Positions 1 through 9,902 of a stretch of DNA of 64,000 bases are shown one piece after another. Location of the stretch: assembly GCA_017993835.1 (NCBI GenBank), contig JAGOLX010000026.1:1-64000 (forward strand), written 5' to 3'. Under the pieces are notes generated by a model, which was not told where the DNA came from, searched no databases, and was given only the letters and a program-made list of their open reading frames with translations. The position numbers and the translations under genes were made by a program. This stretch comes from Phycisphaerae bacterium (lineage in GTDB: Bacteria > Planctomycetota > Phycisphaerae > Sedimentisphaerales > Anaerobacaceae). Numbering within the stretch: position 1 is the stretch's first letter; each line of letters opens with the position of its first letter.

Positions 1-267
1 GGCGTCACCCGGTTCGGGGCGCCAGCTTGTCTATTGCGGTTTTGCCACACGCATGGGATTTCCCGATTCGTGCTTGGGTTCTGGGCGGAACGGCGCACTG
101 GGCCCACCGATTCAGGCTCATCCGGTTGTTGCGTACTTCAGGTCCGCCCGCAGCGGGCGGGCTTGGGAGATTGGTCGCTTTTCGCCAGCGGCATGGGAGG
201 CGTGCTTCGCACATGTGACCCGTGATTCGTAGCGCGTGGTCCGGGGCACGGGTCACAGGCCACGGCC

Positions 268-1509
268 CTATCGTCGTCGGCGTAGACCCGCTCGAGGCCT
301 TCTTCCGCCGCCGGCCCTTCGGGCCCGGTGCAGCGGAGAAGGCTTTTCGACAGGCTTGGGCCGGGGCATCTCGGGGGGCGCCCAGTCGAAATCGGGACAG
401 GCCTCGAACTCGAACTGGCGGTCGATGAACTTCTCGATCTGACGGAAGTTCTGCTCCTCGTCGGGCGAGACGAACGTGATCGCGTCGCCAATGGCGGTCG
501 CGCGTCCGGTCCGTCCGATGCGGTGAATGTAGTCCTCGGCGTAGGCGGGCACATCGTAGTTGATGACGTGCGAGATGCCCTCGATATCAATCCCCCGGGC
601 GGCGATGTCCGTGGCGACCATGACGCGGAACTCACCGCTCTTGAAACCCTCCAGGGCGCGTTGCCGCTGGCCCTGGCTGCGGTCGGAGTGCATCGCGACA
701 GACTTGATGCCCGCGTGTTCCAGCTTGCGGTGGATCTTGTCCGCGCCGTGCTTGGTCCGTGAGAAGACCAGGACGCAGTCCATCCGCTTGTTGTGGAGCA
801 TGTGCAGCAGCAGATCGATCTTGGCCGTCTTGTAGACGGGATAGAAATGCTGCGTGATCGTCTCGATGGGATTTCGCGGCACGCCGATCTGGATGATCTC
901 CGGGTCCTTCAGAATCCCGGCGGATAGCGCCTTGACCTCCGGCGAGATCGTGGCCGAAAAGAGCATCGTCTGACGCGCTGTCGGCAGGGTGGAGATGATC
1001 TTCCGCACGTCGAGGATGAACCCCATGTCCAGCATGCGGTCGGCCTCGTCCAGGACGAGGACCTCGACGTGCTTGAGATCGATGGTGTGCTGGCGCATGT
1101 GGTCCATGAGCCGGCCGGGGGTGGCGACGACGATGTCCACGCCGCGATGCAGGGCCGCGAACTGGCCCTTGATCTTGACGCCGCCGTAGATGGCTGCGGC
1201 GCGAAGGGGCAGGAATCGTCCGTACTCGCGGATCGACTGCTCGACCTGAGCGGCCAGCTCTCGCGTGGGCGTGAGGATCAGGCAGCGGACGACCCTCTTG
1301 CCGGGGGCCCGCTCGTGGCCGAGCCGATTGAGGATGGGCAGTACGAACGCGGCGGTTTTGCCCGTTCCCGTCTGGGCACAGCCGATGACGTCTTGGCCGC
1401 TTACCGCGGCGGGAATGGCCCGGGACTGGATCTCCGTCGGGGCCGTGTAGCCGGTCGCCAGGATTCCCTGGACCAGCGGGTCGGAAAGACCGAATTTCGT
1501 GAATGGCAT
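268..1509 (-). CDS. rhlE: DEAD-box ATP-dependent RNA helicase (RhlE-like)
   Basis: A 413-residue RNA helicase that would unwind RNA duplexes in ribosome assembly or mRNA turnover in the cytoplasm. All superfamily 2 DEAD motifs are visible: Q motif around Q28 (PTEIQ), Walker A AQTGTGKT at 45-52, PTRELA at 81-86, DEAD at 154-157, SAT at 185-187, ATDIAARGID and HRIGRTGR near 330. The C-terminus is a short basic tail rich in R and G, typical of the RhlE branch. The start is supported by a strong AAGGAG site five bases before the ATG. It lies upstream of nothing on its strand except non-coding sequence, and EF-G lies about 200 bases behind it on the same strand. The family is certain; the RhlE subgroup is likely but was judged by eye. 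Confidence 0.93.
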   Translation of the reverse strand: MPFTKFGLSDPLVQGILATGYTAPTEIQSRAIPAAVSGQDVIGCAQTGTGKTAAFVLPILNRLGHERAPGKRVVRCLILTPTRELAAQVEQSIREYGRFLPLRAAAIYGGVKIKGQFAALHRGVDIVVATPGRLMDHMRQHTIDLKHVEVLVLDEADRMLDMGFILDVRKIISTLPTARQTMLFSATISPEVKALSAGILKDPEIIQIGVPRNPIETITQHFYPVYKTAKIDLLLHMLHNKRMDCVLVFSRTKHGADKIHRKLEHAGIKSVAMHSDRSQGQRQRALEGFKSGEFRVMVATDIAARGIDIEGISHVINYDVPAYAEDYIHRIGRTGRATAIGDAITFVSPDEEQNFRQIEKFIDRQFEFEACPDFDWAPPEMPRPKPVEKPSPLHRARRAGGGRRPRAGLRRRR

Positions 1510-1557
1510 TGAATCTCCTTAACAATAGAGTATGAGCCGCAAAGCCCGCTGCCGAGG

Positions 1558-1709
1558 AAATCCGATATGCGAAATCCGAAATCCGAAACAAATCCGAATG
1601 AACGAAACTCCAGAGCCTGAAACGCTGCTGCCCTCGGGACAGCCTGTTTCCGGTCCTGAATTTGGATCATTCGTGCCTGTTTCGGATTTCGAGTTTCGAT
1701 GTTCGGATT
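1558..1709. repeat. Degenerate ATCCGAA-rich inverted repeat
   Basis: Between the helicase and EF-G genes the left part (about 1558-1602) is built of repeated GAAATCCGAA-like words, and the right part (about 1672-1709) of the complementary TTTCGGATTT-like words, so the whole is an imperfect inverted repeat. It ends at the EF-G stop codon. It looks like one of the dispersed low-complexity intergenic repeats of this genome. Confidence 0.5.
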
Positions 1710-3805
1710 TACTTCCTGGCTGCTTGCTTTTCGCGGCGCTGGTTGATGATCTCTTCGGCCAGTCGGACGGGGACGCGCGCGTAATGCGACATCTCCATCG
1801 AGAACGTCGCCATGCCCTTGCTCAGGCCGCGAACGATCGTCGCATAGCCGAACATGCTGGCCAGCGGGACTTCCGCGCGTACGACGGTGCAGGTGTCGCG
1901 GGCCTCGGTTTCATGGATAATGCCCCGACGACTGTTCAGGTCGCCGACGATGGCGCCCTGGTACTCTCGCGGCATTTCGACCTCCACCTTCATGATCGGC
2001 TCCATGAGGCAGGGCTTCGACCTGCGGAACGCCTCGTTGAAGGCGTCGCGTGCCGCGATGCGGAAGGCCATTTCGCTGGAGTCTACCGCGTGGAACGACC
2101 CGTCGTCAAGGCACATCTTGCAGCCGACGACCTCGTAGCCGGCCAGAGGGCCCTTCTTCATTGCGGCCTGGAATCCCTTGTTCACCGCGGGGATATATTC
2201 GCCGGGGATGCGCCCGCTGGTGATGTTGTCCTCGAACTCGTAGGGGTCCTCGTTGCCGGGCGGCAGGGGGATCAACCGGCCGACGACATGGGCGAACTGG
2301 CCGGAGCCGCCGGTCTGCTTCTTGTGGCGGTAGTCGTACTGGGCCTCCGCGGTCGGCGCCTCGCGATAGCTGACGCTTGGGGCCCCGACGGTGACGTTCG
2401 CCTTATATTCGCGCCGCATCCGTTCGACGTAGACATCGAGGTGCAGCTCTCCCATGCCCGCGATGACGGTCTCGCTGGTCTCCGGGTCGGTCGAGACGCG
2501 GAACGTGGGGTCTTCCTTCATGAATCGGCTCAGCGCCTTGGCCATGCGTTCCTGGTCGGCGTTGCTGGCCGGAATGACGGACAGGCTGATCACCGGATCG
2601 GCTATGAAGATGCTTTCGAGGGAGTAGTTGGCGCCCTCGCCGCAGAGGGTGTCACCGTTGGCGCAATCGACAGCCAGCAGGGCGACGATGTCGCCTGGCC
2701 CGGCGTCGGGGATGTCCTGGCGGGTGTTCGCGTGCATGCGGACGATCCGGCCGATGCGCAACGTGCGGTTCGTGCGGGCGTTAAGGTACTGGCCGCCCTT
2801 GCTGATTCGACCCTGGTAGACGCGGAGGTAGCTCAATTGCCCGAACGGCTCATCGGTGATTTTGTAGACCATCGCCACCAAGGGAGCATCGGGGTCGCAG
2901 TCCAGGGGGGTCTCGGTGCCCGCGTTGTTGTGATCGCGGGCGAAGTAGGACCGGTCCAGCGGACTGGGAAGGAAGTCGCAGACCGCGTCCAGCAGGGGCT
3001 GCACGCCCTTGTTCTTGAACGCCGAGCCCATCATCAGGGGTACGATGTCCCGGTTGATCGTCGCCTCGCGGATCGTCTGGCGAATCATCTCTTCGCTGAC
3101 GGGTTTCTCCTCCAGGAGCAGCTCCATCATCTCGTCGTTGAACATGCTCAGGGCATCGAGCATCTCCTGACGTGCCTTCTGAGCCGCGGCCTCGTAGTCC
3201 GCAGGAATGGGATTGCGGACGACGTCCTCCCCATCGTCGCTCTCGAACGTCAGGGCTTCCATGGTGATCAGGTCGATTACGCCCTGGAAGCTCTCGGCGA
3301 TGCCCATGGGCAGTTGGATGGGCACGACATTCAGGCCCAGTTTCTCGCGGATGTCCCGGCGGACCCGGTCGGGGTCCGCGCCGGTGCGGTCCATCTTGTT
3401 GATGAATGCGATCCGCGGCACGCGGTAGCGTTTCATCTGCTGATCGACGGTGAACGACTGGCTCTGGACGCCGCCGACGGCGCACAGGATCATGATAGCT
3501 CCGTCCAGGACGCGGAGCGACCGCTCGACCTCGATGGTGAAGTCCACATGGCCGGGCGTGTCGATCAGATTGATGCTCTTGTCCTTCCAGGCGACCTGGG
3601 TCGCGGCCGATTTGATCGTGATGCCCCGCTCCCGCTCGAGTTCCATGAAGTCCATGGTGGCGCCGGTCTTGCCGTCGCCGTCGTGGACCTCCTGCATGCG
3701 GTGAATCCGTCCACAGTAGAAGAGAATGCGCTCGCTCAAAGTCGTCTTGCCCGAGTCGATATGCGCCGAGATACCGATGTTGCGAATCTTACCGATCTTT
3801 TCCAT
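1709..3805 (-). CDS. fusA: Translation elongation factor G (AHIDSGKT type)
   Basis: A full-length 698-residue EF-G, the GTPase that drives ribosomal translocation. GTP-binding motifs are AHIDSGKT at 14-21, DTPGH at 82-86 and NKMD at 136-139, followed by domains II to V including the conserved YREAP and GEYIPAVNKGF regions. The P-loop has Ser where the usual bacterial EF-G has Ala (AHIDAGKT). From established knowledge the Ser form is typical of the spdEFG1/mitochondrial EFG1 branch found in spirochaetes and planctomycetes. There are no str-operon neighbours (rpsL, rpsG, tuf), which fits a separate paralogue. The ribosome site before the ATG is weak. Confidence 0.93.
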   Translation of the reverse strand: MEKIGKIRNIGISAHIDSGKTTLSERILFYCGRIHRMQEVHDGDGKTGATMDFMELERERGITIKSAATQVAWKDKSINLIDTPGHVDFTIEVERSLRVLDGAIMILCAVGGVQSQSFTVDQQMKRYRVPRIAFINKMDRTGADPDRVRRDIREKLGLNVVPIQLPMGIAESFQGVIDLITMEALTFESDDGEDVVRNPIPADYEAAAQKARQEMLDALSMFNDEMMELLLEEKPVSEEMIRQTIREATINRDIVPLMMGSAFKNKGVQPLLDAVCDFLPSPLDRSYFARDHNNAGTETPLDCDPDAPLVAMVYKITDEPFGQLSYLRVYQGRISKGGQYLNARTNRTLRIGRIVRMHANTRQDIPDAGPGDIVALLAVDCANGDTLCGEGANYSLESIFIADPVISLSVIPASNADQERMAKALSRFMKEDPTFRVSTDPETSETVIAGMGELHLDVYVERMRREYKANVTVGAPSVSYREAPTAEAQYDYRHKKQTGGSGQFAHVVGRLIPLPPGNEDPYEFEDNITSGRIPGEYIPAVNKGFQAAMKKGPLAGYEVVGCKMCLDDGSFHAVDSSEMAFRIAARDAFNEAFRRSKPCLMEPIMKVEVEMPREYQGAIVGDLNSRRGIIHETEARDTCTVVRAEVPLASMFGYATIVRGLSKGMATFSMEMSHYARVPVRLAEEIINQRREKQAARK

Positions 3806-4448
3806 AACTCTTTATTAAACCGTCATTTACCTGCATCTCGCCCGTCTGTCGAACGGCATTGCCACCGGGCGAAGGGAACCCACCTTCTGTTCCCATTCAT
3901 CTCTGTACACCTCGCCTGTCGGTCAGTGGTCCGTTGTATACCGCGAGCACTACCGTGAGTGTGGTGACTGGTAGGCAGCCGTCCCTCCCCGGCCATCACC
4001 AGATGCGAGAAAACACAGAGTATACGCCATTATCGGCTCGATGGCAAGGACAATTGCGTTAATTTTGTGCGAATCCGCCTGCTGTGTTCGCGCGAGGCTC
4101 CGGATGGATTCTCCGCAGATTTTCCTTGCAATTGGGTTTTGGGTTCGATAATAATGATTGATGCGAAGGCGGGCCAAGAAGTGCCGTCTTATCATACTTG
4201 TTCGCTATCATATATTATTTGTCACATCATACCGGTCCGGCCTTCGCGAGAGTACCGGTTGCACGTATAGGTAAGTCATCTTAGTGTCAATTTCGTTCAC
4301 GCCGTGCCCTTGGCGGGTCCGCGCCGCGCGTACCTGTTGAAAGGGCCTAACCACGGCCTACGTGCGCCGGTCCGACATCCCTGGATAAGTGGCTGAAGGT
4401 ACGTGCCTTCGCCGTTGCTGCTATTATCCAGAATTCGGAGAGACGGCC
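3806..4448. other. Non-coding stretch between divergent fusA and GLUG genes
   Basis: No convincing gene is seen. It must carry the promoters of both divergent neighbours, but I find no strong sigma-70 pair. A short AT-rich block lies at about 4190-4225. A GGAG site at 4437-4440 supports the ATG at 4449. Confidence 0.5.
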
Positions 4449-6788
4449 ATGGACCGCATTAGAAGGACCATCGCGAGGGGGATCGTCTGCGCTGTCGTCG
4501 TCCTGTGCTGCACCAATGCCCTGTCCGGCGTCGAGTTCGCCGGTGGGACAGGCGAGCCGAACGATCCCTACCAAATCGCCACCGCCGAGCAACTCATCTC
4601 CATTGGCTCGGACCCGAACCTGCTCGACAAGTGCTTCCTCCTCGTCAGCGACATCGACCTGGACCCGAACCTGCCGGGCGGACAGGTGTTCTCACGGAGC
4701 CTGATTGCCCCCGAGCTCCAAAATGTGCATGGATGGGTTTCCCGCTATTTCCAGGGTGTGTTAGACGGCGGCGGCCACGCAATCCGCAATCTGACCATCC
4801 ACACCGAGAAGGAGCGGGCGGCGGGGCTGTTCGGATACATCGACTCCCCTGCGCAGGTCAGGGACCTGGGGCTCGAGGGCGTTGATATCCGACGAACCGC
4901 GACCGGCTCGCAGGCATTCATCGGCGGGGGACTCGTGGCCTTCAATGGCGGTGGGGTGATACTTGGCTGCTATGCGACCGGCAGCGTCGCGGAGGACAGC
5001 GCGTTTGTACCCCGCGCCGGAGACGACAGCAGCGACTGTATCGGCGGCCTGGTCGGAGCGAACTACGGGCTTGTACACGCCTGCTATGCCCTCGTCAATG
5101 TGCGCGCCGATGGGATCGTCGGTGGATTTATTGGGCGTAACGAGGGCGCGGTCCATTTCAGCTTTGCCGCCGGGGCCATCAACGGCAGCGGATGGGTAGG
5201 GGGCCTCATCGGCCGCAGCGACGCCGGCTCGGTGCTGCACTCCTATTGGGACCGGCAGACCGGCGGTGTGCTGGAGAGTGCTGGCGGTCTGAGCAAGACC
5301 TCAGGCGAAATGATGTCCCGCGACACCTACGTGTCCTGGATCCACACGGGCGTCTGGATGCTGGACGACGGCAAGGACTATTCACGCCTGCTGTGGCAGA
5401 AGACTTCCGGGACACCGATTGGTGATGTGCCGCCCGGCTACGACGGGGGCACTGGCGCTCCTGAAAACCCGTATCAGATCGGCACGCCTGAGCAGTTCAT
5501 CGCAATAGCCTATCGGCCGCAGGATTTCGACAGGAGCTTTGCCCTCACGGCCGACCTCGATTTCCGTGGTGTGGATTCCAACGATATCCGGCCTATCGGC
5601 CTGGAACACCTGGCTTTCAGCGGTCAGTTCGACGGCCGATCCTACAGCCTGTCCAACCTCTCAATTCTGCGGCCCGACGACCAGTGCGTCGGCGTTTTCG
5701 GACTCGTGGGACCGTCCAACGTGTATCCCCGCGGCCAGACGATCCATTACAGCATCAACGACAACGTGGAGTACGGCTGGGGCTACGGCACCCGCGGAAG
5801 GCGTACCGACTACACGCCGCCAACGACCATCTCTATTCGCAACGTGCGTCTGAGAGACGTGGCGGTTGTCGGGCGGGAATACGTCGGCGGCCTGATCGGC
5901 TTGGGCCAGGCGGTAGTGGAAGACTGCTCGGTCAGTGGAGAGGTCACGGGCCTATCCATGGTCGGCGGTCTGCTTGGGCGCTCGATGCGAGGCGGCCTGA
6001 CGCGGTGCTCCGTCGATGGTCGGGTGACCGGCGAATTCGCAGTGGGTGGTCTGACCGGAACCACATGGCCTGGAGACGGGCTGGCCGTGGAGGATTGTCA
6101 CGTCCGGGGCGATGTGACGGGCCAGTTGCACGCTGGCGGTCTGATCGGCTTCTCGCAGGGCGCTGAGGACTCTGTCGGTCGCTGCTCTGCCGAATGCGAC
6201 GTGCACGGACGGTACTTCACGGGCGGCTGCTTCGGTTCCACGACCGGCTCGACCACGACGACGACCTACGCTCGCGGCGCAGTCACAGGCGAAAGCTGGA
6301 TGGGTGGTTTCGCAGGCCAGGTGCTTTATGCGACCGTCAGCGACAGTTATTGCGTGGCCGCCGTGGCCGGCGAACGGAAGGTGGGCGGCTTCGCCGGGTG
6401 CTGCCGCGAGGAACGCCTCGCCCGCTGCTACGCCGCAGCGACCGCGACGGCCTCCGACACAGATTCGGAATGTCCGCTCGCCGGCGCGTTCATCGCCCAC
6501 ATGGGTTCCTTCAACGACGACTGCGCGGACAACTGCCCCATCGACATCTCGGCCTGTTTCTGGGACGCCGACCTCTCCGGCCCCCTTCCAGCCATCGGCA
6601 ACTGTCCATTCGATATCCTCTGGCTTACCCGTCTCCCGACTGCCCAGATGCAGACTGCTGACCCCTTCCTCGACGCAGGCTGGGATTTCGAGAGTACCTG
6701 GACGATCTGCGAGGGGAAGGACTATCCCCGGCTGCAATGGGAGAATGTGGACTGTAACGCTGTGACGGGAATTGAAAGTGAGTTGTAG
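4449..6788 (+). CDS. Secreted GLUG-motif repeat protein, paralogue 1
   Basis: A 779-residue exported protein made almost entirely of GLUG repeats (GGL-G-N/G-like words about every 25-40 residues, such as GGLVGANYG, GGFIGRNEG and GGLIGLGQ), which are expected to fold as a beta-helix. A signal peptide (MDRIRRTIARG, a hydrophobic run, then ALSG) precedes the mature start VEFAGGTG. The motif GGTGxPxxPYQI occurs twice (start of the mature chain and near residue 335), so the chain is two GLUG blocks. It ends with DYPRLQWE, a common closing word of this family. The next gene, 13 bases on, encodes a paralogue with nearly the same first 60 residues. Function is unknown; adhesion or surface display is inference. 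Confidence 0.85.
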   Translation: MDRIRRTIARGIVCAVVVLCCTNALSGVEFAGGTGEPNDPYQIATAEQLISIGSDPNLLDKCFLLVSDIDLDPNLPGGQVFSRSLIAPELQNVHGWVSRYFQGVLDGGGHAIRNLTIHTEKERAAGLFGYIDSPAQVRDLGLEGVDIRRTATGSQAFIGGGLVAFNGGGVILGCYATGSVAEDSAFVPRAGDDSSDCIGGLVGANYGLVHACYALVNVRADGIVGGFIGRNEGAVHFSFAAGAINGSGWVGGLIGRSDAGSVLHSYWDRQTGGVLESAGGLSKTSGEMMSRDTYVSWIHTGVWMLDDGKDYSRLLWQKTSGTPIGDVPPGYDGGTGAPENPYQIGTPEQFIAIAYRPQDFDRSFALTADLDFRGVDSNDIRPIGLEHLAFSGQFDGRSYSLSNLSILRPDDQCVGVFGLVGPSNVYPRGQTIHYSINDNVEYGWGYGTRGRRTDYTPPTTISIRNVRLRDVAVVGREYVGGLIGLGQAVVEDCSVSGEVTGLSMVGGLLGRSMRGGLTRCSVDGRVTGEFAVGGLTGTTWPGDGLAVEDCHVRGDVTGQLHAGGLIGFSQGAEDSVGRCSAECDVHGRYFTGGCFGSTTGSTTTTTYARGAVTGESWMGGFAGQVLYATVSDSYCVAAVAGERKVGGFAGCCREERLARCYAAATATASDTDSECPLAGAFIAHMGSFNDDCADNCPIDISACFWDADLSGPLPAIGNCPFDILWLTRLPTAQMQTADPFLDAGWDFESTWTICEGKDYPRLQWENVDCNAVTGIESEL

Positions 6789-6801
6789 CGGAGGAATTGT
6801 C

Positions 6802-9800
6802 ATGACTGCGAGCTTCGCGACATCGAAGTGGTTTGTGGGAGCAATGGTGATTGGCCTGTTGGCGAGCATCACGTCCGCTGTCGAATTCGCCGGCGGGACG
6901 GGCGAGCCAGGCGACCCGTACCAGATCGCCACCGCCGAGCAACTGATTTCCATCGGTTCGGACCCCAACCTGCTCGACAAGTGCTTCATTCTTGTCAACG
7001 ACATCGACTTGGACCCGAATCTTCCGGGGGGACGCGTGTTCGATGGACCCGTCATTACGATGGTTCCGGGACAGACTGGGGCGACGGACCCCAATTTCAC
7101 CGGCAGTTTGGATGGACGAGGCTTCAGGGTGCGTCATCTTGTCATTCGCGCTCGCGCGGGTAGCACGGCGGCGCTCGGCTTGTTCGGCCGGATCGGCAGA
7201 GAGGCTTGCGTCCGCAACCTTGCTGTCGAGAATGCCTGGGTTCTGGGAGAGATGAGCAATGCCGCAGCAGGGACGCTGGTGGGGATCAACTGGGGACTTG
7301 TGGAGGCCTGCTACGCCACGGGTTCTATCACCGGCGGCGACATGGTCGGTGGCCTGTGCGGCGAGAACGTAGGCAAGATACGGAGTTGCTACGCCGCGGT
7401 GTCCGTATCGGGGCAACAGTCTATCGGTGGGCTGATCGGGTACGGCGGAGGACGGACGAGTGGCGCCGCACGCGGTGTCATCGTTGGCGTGGGACACACC
7501 ATCGATTGTTATGTCTCTGGCGCGGTATCAGGACGTGAGAATGTGGGTGGATTGATCGGCGCCGGAGGAGTAGCTCAAGCCTGTTTCTGGGATCTCGATA
7601 CGACCGGTCAGAAGACCAGCGTCGCAGGTGGCGGATTGCCAACGTTTCAGATGATGGACGCCGTGGTCTTCGCATCTGCCGGATGGGATGAGGACTCCAA
7701 TTGGATCATAGACGACGGGCGGGATTATCCGCGTCTGGTTTGGGAAGGGACGCCTGGTCAACGAATTCGCGGCGGGATATCCGACCGCCTCGAAGGGTCC
7801 GGCACACCCCAAGATCCATATCATATCGCCACGGTCGAGCAATTCGCCTTGCTCGGTCTCTTGTCGGATCTGTCGGACAAACACTTTGCACTCGACACGG
7901 ATCTTGATCTTACGGGGATTCCGTTGCGGCCCATCAGCTACTTCAATGGTTTCTTTCACGGCAATCGCCACGTCCTGCGGCATCTGACCATGGAGGCAGG
8001 TGGAATCTCGAGATACTTGATCGCGTCCCCCGGCGCGCTGTTTGGTTCGATTGGAGCCAGCGGGCGGGTGAGCTGCCTTGGATTGGAGGACGTTGCTATT
8101 GCCGTCAACACAGAGGCCTACATAATAGGTGTTCTCGCGGCTGTCAACGAGGGGGTCGTGACAGGCTGCTATGCCACCGGGACTGTATGTGCCGGCCAGA
8201 TCCAGTCTGCTATCAGCTTGGTGGGAGACAACCGGGGGATGCTGGCCCGCAGCTACATGCACATAGACATCGATGGACCCAACTCTATCGGCGAACTGGT
8301 CGGCGTGAACTACAGCTCGCCGACTTCGGCTTCACGGCGTCTCCCGGCCGGCGCGACTTACTCGGGTATCATTCTTGAGTGTTACGCGGCCCTGGGCATG
8401 CCGGAAGGCAACGCGAACGGCGGCTTGACCGGAACCAACAATGGCCTGGTCCTGAGCAGCTACTTTCTGACCGGACCCAAGGAGACATCTCCCGACGGCG
8501 TCGGGGATGGATCTGTGCCCCTGGCGGATTCCCAAATGAGACAGCAGGACAGTTTTGTCGGCTGGGACTTTGCCGGCTCGTCTGCGGATGGGACGGTGGA
8601 CCGCTGGCACATGCCGGACGCCAACTACCCCGTTCTGGCCTGGCAGGTCGATTGGGAGGGACTTCGTCCGATCCCGGACATTGCCGATCTGCCTCTGGAT
8701 TGGGCCAGGACGGAGCTCGAACTGGCCGGATTTGTCGTGGGGGACATCCTATATGACTATCATTCGGCGATCCCGAAGGAGCGGGCCATCCTGACGTCGC
8801 CGGTTGGTCTGGCGCCCGTCGGCAGCACGGTCGACATCATAGCCAGCCAGGGCACCGAGACATGGCTGAACTCTCGCTCACTCGGCTACGATGCTCCCGC
8901 GGCACTACTTGTGGAGTTTGAAACCCCCGGCCAGGTCGAATGTCACGCGGGCGGGATCGGTGGTGGGGCCATCGTCCTGCTGACCCGAGATATCGACATG
9001 GTCGGATGGGATATCTTGCCAGCGCCCGGCACATCCTCAGCGGCTTCGTTCCATGGGGCCTTTCTTGGCCAGGATCACAAGATCTCTCATCTCAAGACCT
9101 ATCGCGATGAGGCTTTGTTCGGCCAGATCGCAGCCGACGGATTCGTTTATGAGCTTCGCTTGGAAGATGTCTGGATGTTGGGCTCCGGTGACACGTCCGT
9201 CGGAGGACTGGCGGCGGAGAACGACGGGGTCGTGATGCGATGTGCCGTCACCGGTACCTTACATGGTTCTGAGAACACGCTGAACTTGGGCGGTCTTGTG
9301 GGCACGAATACGGGCATTATCGAATACTGCTCTGTCGATGCGGCGGTCCACGGCTCGCCACGGGAGCAAGCGGATCCGCAGGCGGCGCCACGCAATGTCG
9401 GCGGAGTGGTCGGCTGCAACAAGGGCGATCTCATCGACTCCTATGCGCGCGGAGAGGTCTCAGGGTTGGCGCGCATCGGCGGCCTGTTGGGAGCGAACGA
9501 GGGCTCCGTCGCCGGAAGCTACGCTGCCGTGCATATCACAACCTCGGAGCAGGAGAACGTCGGCGGATTGATAGGATACAACGGATTCAGTCGCTCTCGC
9601 GGTGGCCAGGGCGCTCCGCTGCCGGTAACAGGCTGCTATTGGCTTGGCGTTGCTGACAGCGAGGGACTGGACAACGGGCACGGCATACCCTTGTCGGACG
9701 CGCAGATGAAGCAGAAGGCCAGCTTCGCTGGCTGGGATTTCGAGAGTACCTGGATGATCTGCGAGGGGGTGGACTATCCGCGACTACAATGGGAGGGCGC

Positions 9801-9822
9801 GGAATGCGATGACGGGTTTTGA
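6802..9822 (+). CDS. Secreted GLUG-motif repeat protein, paralogue 2, with a PASTA-like segment
   Basis: A 1006-residue exported protein, preceded by a GGAGGA site six bases before the ATG. After the signal peptide (ending TSAVEFAGG) it repeats the layout of its upstream neighbour: two GLUG blocks opened by GTxxPxDPYxIAT words. Residues about 623-683 differ: IPDIADLPLDWARTELELAG, then a stretch ending VGSTVDIIASQGTE, has the spacing and signature (P-D/V-x-x-x, G-x-V, P-x-G, V-x-V-x-x-S-x-G) of a PASTA domain. Further GLUG repeats follow and the chain closes with DYPRLQWEG. It is probably co-transcribed with the upstream paralogue. The role is unknown; the PASTA call rests on pattern only. Confidence 0.85.
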   Translation: MTASFATSKWFVGAMVIGLLASITSAVEFAGGTGEPGDPYQIATAEQLISIGSDPNLLDKCFILVNDIDLDPNLPGGRVFDGPVITMVPGQTGATDPNFTGSLDGRGFRVRHLVIRARAGSTAALGLFGRIGREACVRNLAVENAWVLGEMSNAAAGTLVGINWGLVEACYATGSITGGDMVGGLCGENVGKIRSCYAAVSVSGQQSIGGLIGYGGGRTSGAARGVIVGVGHTIDCYVSGAVSGRENVGGLIGAGGVAQACFWDLDTTGQKTSVAGGGLPTFQMMDAVVFASAGWDEDSNWIIDDGRDYPRLVWEGTPGQRIRGGISDRLEGSGTPQDPYHIATVEQFALLGLLSDLSDKHFALDTDLDLTGIPLRPISYFNGFFHGNRHVLRHLTMEAGGISRYLIASPGALFGSIGASGRVSCLGLEDVAIAVNTEAYIIGVLAAVNEGVVTGCYATGTVCAGQIQSAISLVGDNRGMLARSYMHIDIDGPNSIGELVGVNYSSPTSASRRLPAGATYSGIILECYAALGMPEGNANGGLTGTNNGLVLSSYFLTGPKETSPDGVGDGSVPLADSQMRQQDSFVGWDFAGSSADGTVDRWHMPDANYPVLAWQVDWEGLRPIPDIADLPLDWARTELELAGFVVGDILYDYHSAIPKERAILTSPVGLAPVGSTVDIIASQGTETWLNSRSLGYDAPAALLVEFETPGQVECHAGGIGGGAIVLLTRDIDMVGWDILPAPGTSSAASFHGAFLGQDHKISHLKTYRDEALFGQIAADGFVYELRLEDVWMLGSGDTSVGGLAAENDGVVMRCAVTGTLHGSENTLNLGGLVGTNTGIIEYCSVDAAVHGSPREQADPQAAPRNVGGVVGCNKGDLIDSYARGEVSGLARIGGLLGANEGSVAGSYAAVHITTSEQENVGGLIGYNGFSRSRGGQGAPLPVTGCYWLGVADSEGLDNGHGIPLSDAQMKQKASFAGWDFESTWMICEGVDYPRLQWEGAECDDGF

Positions 9823-9902
9823 AAGAACCTCCTTGTTTTTGTGAACAACGGTCCAATAACGTGCGATATAATAAATACTATTCATTTGTGGGAGTCCTCA
9901 GT

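Noticed and set aside
1532-3958. An 808-codon frame antisense to EF-G
   Set aside because: It is fully explained as a shadow of the EF-G codons; the EF-G frame is certain.
4190-4225. Promoter in the AT-rich block before the GLUG genes
   Set aside because: No -35/-10 pair with acceptable spacing on either strand.
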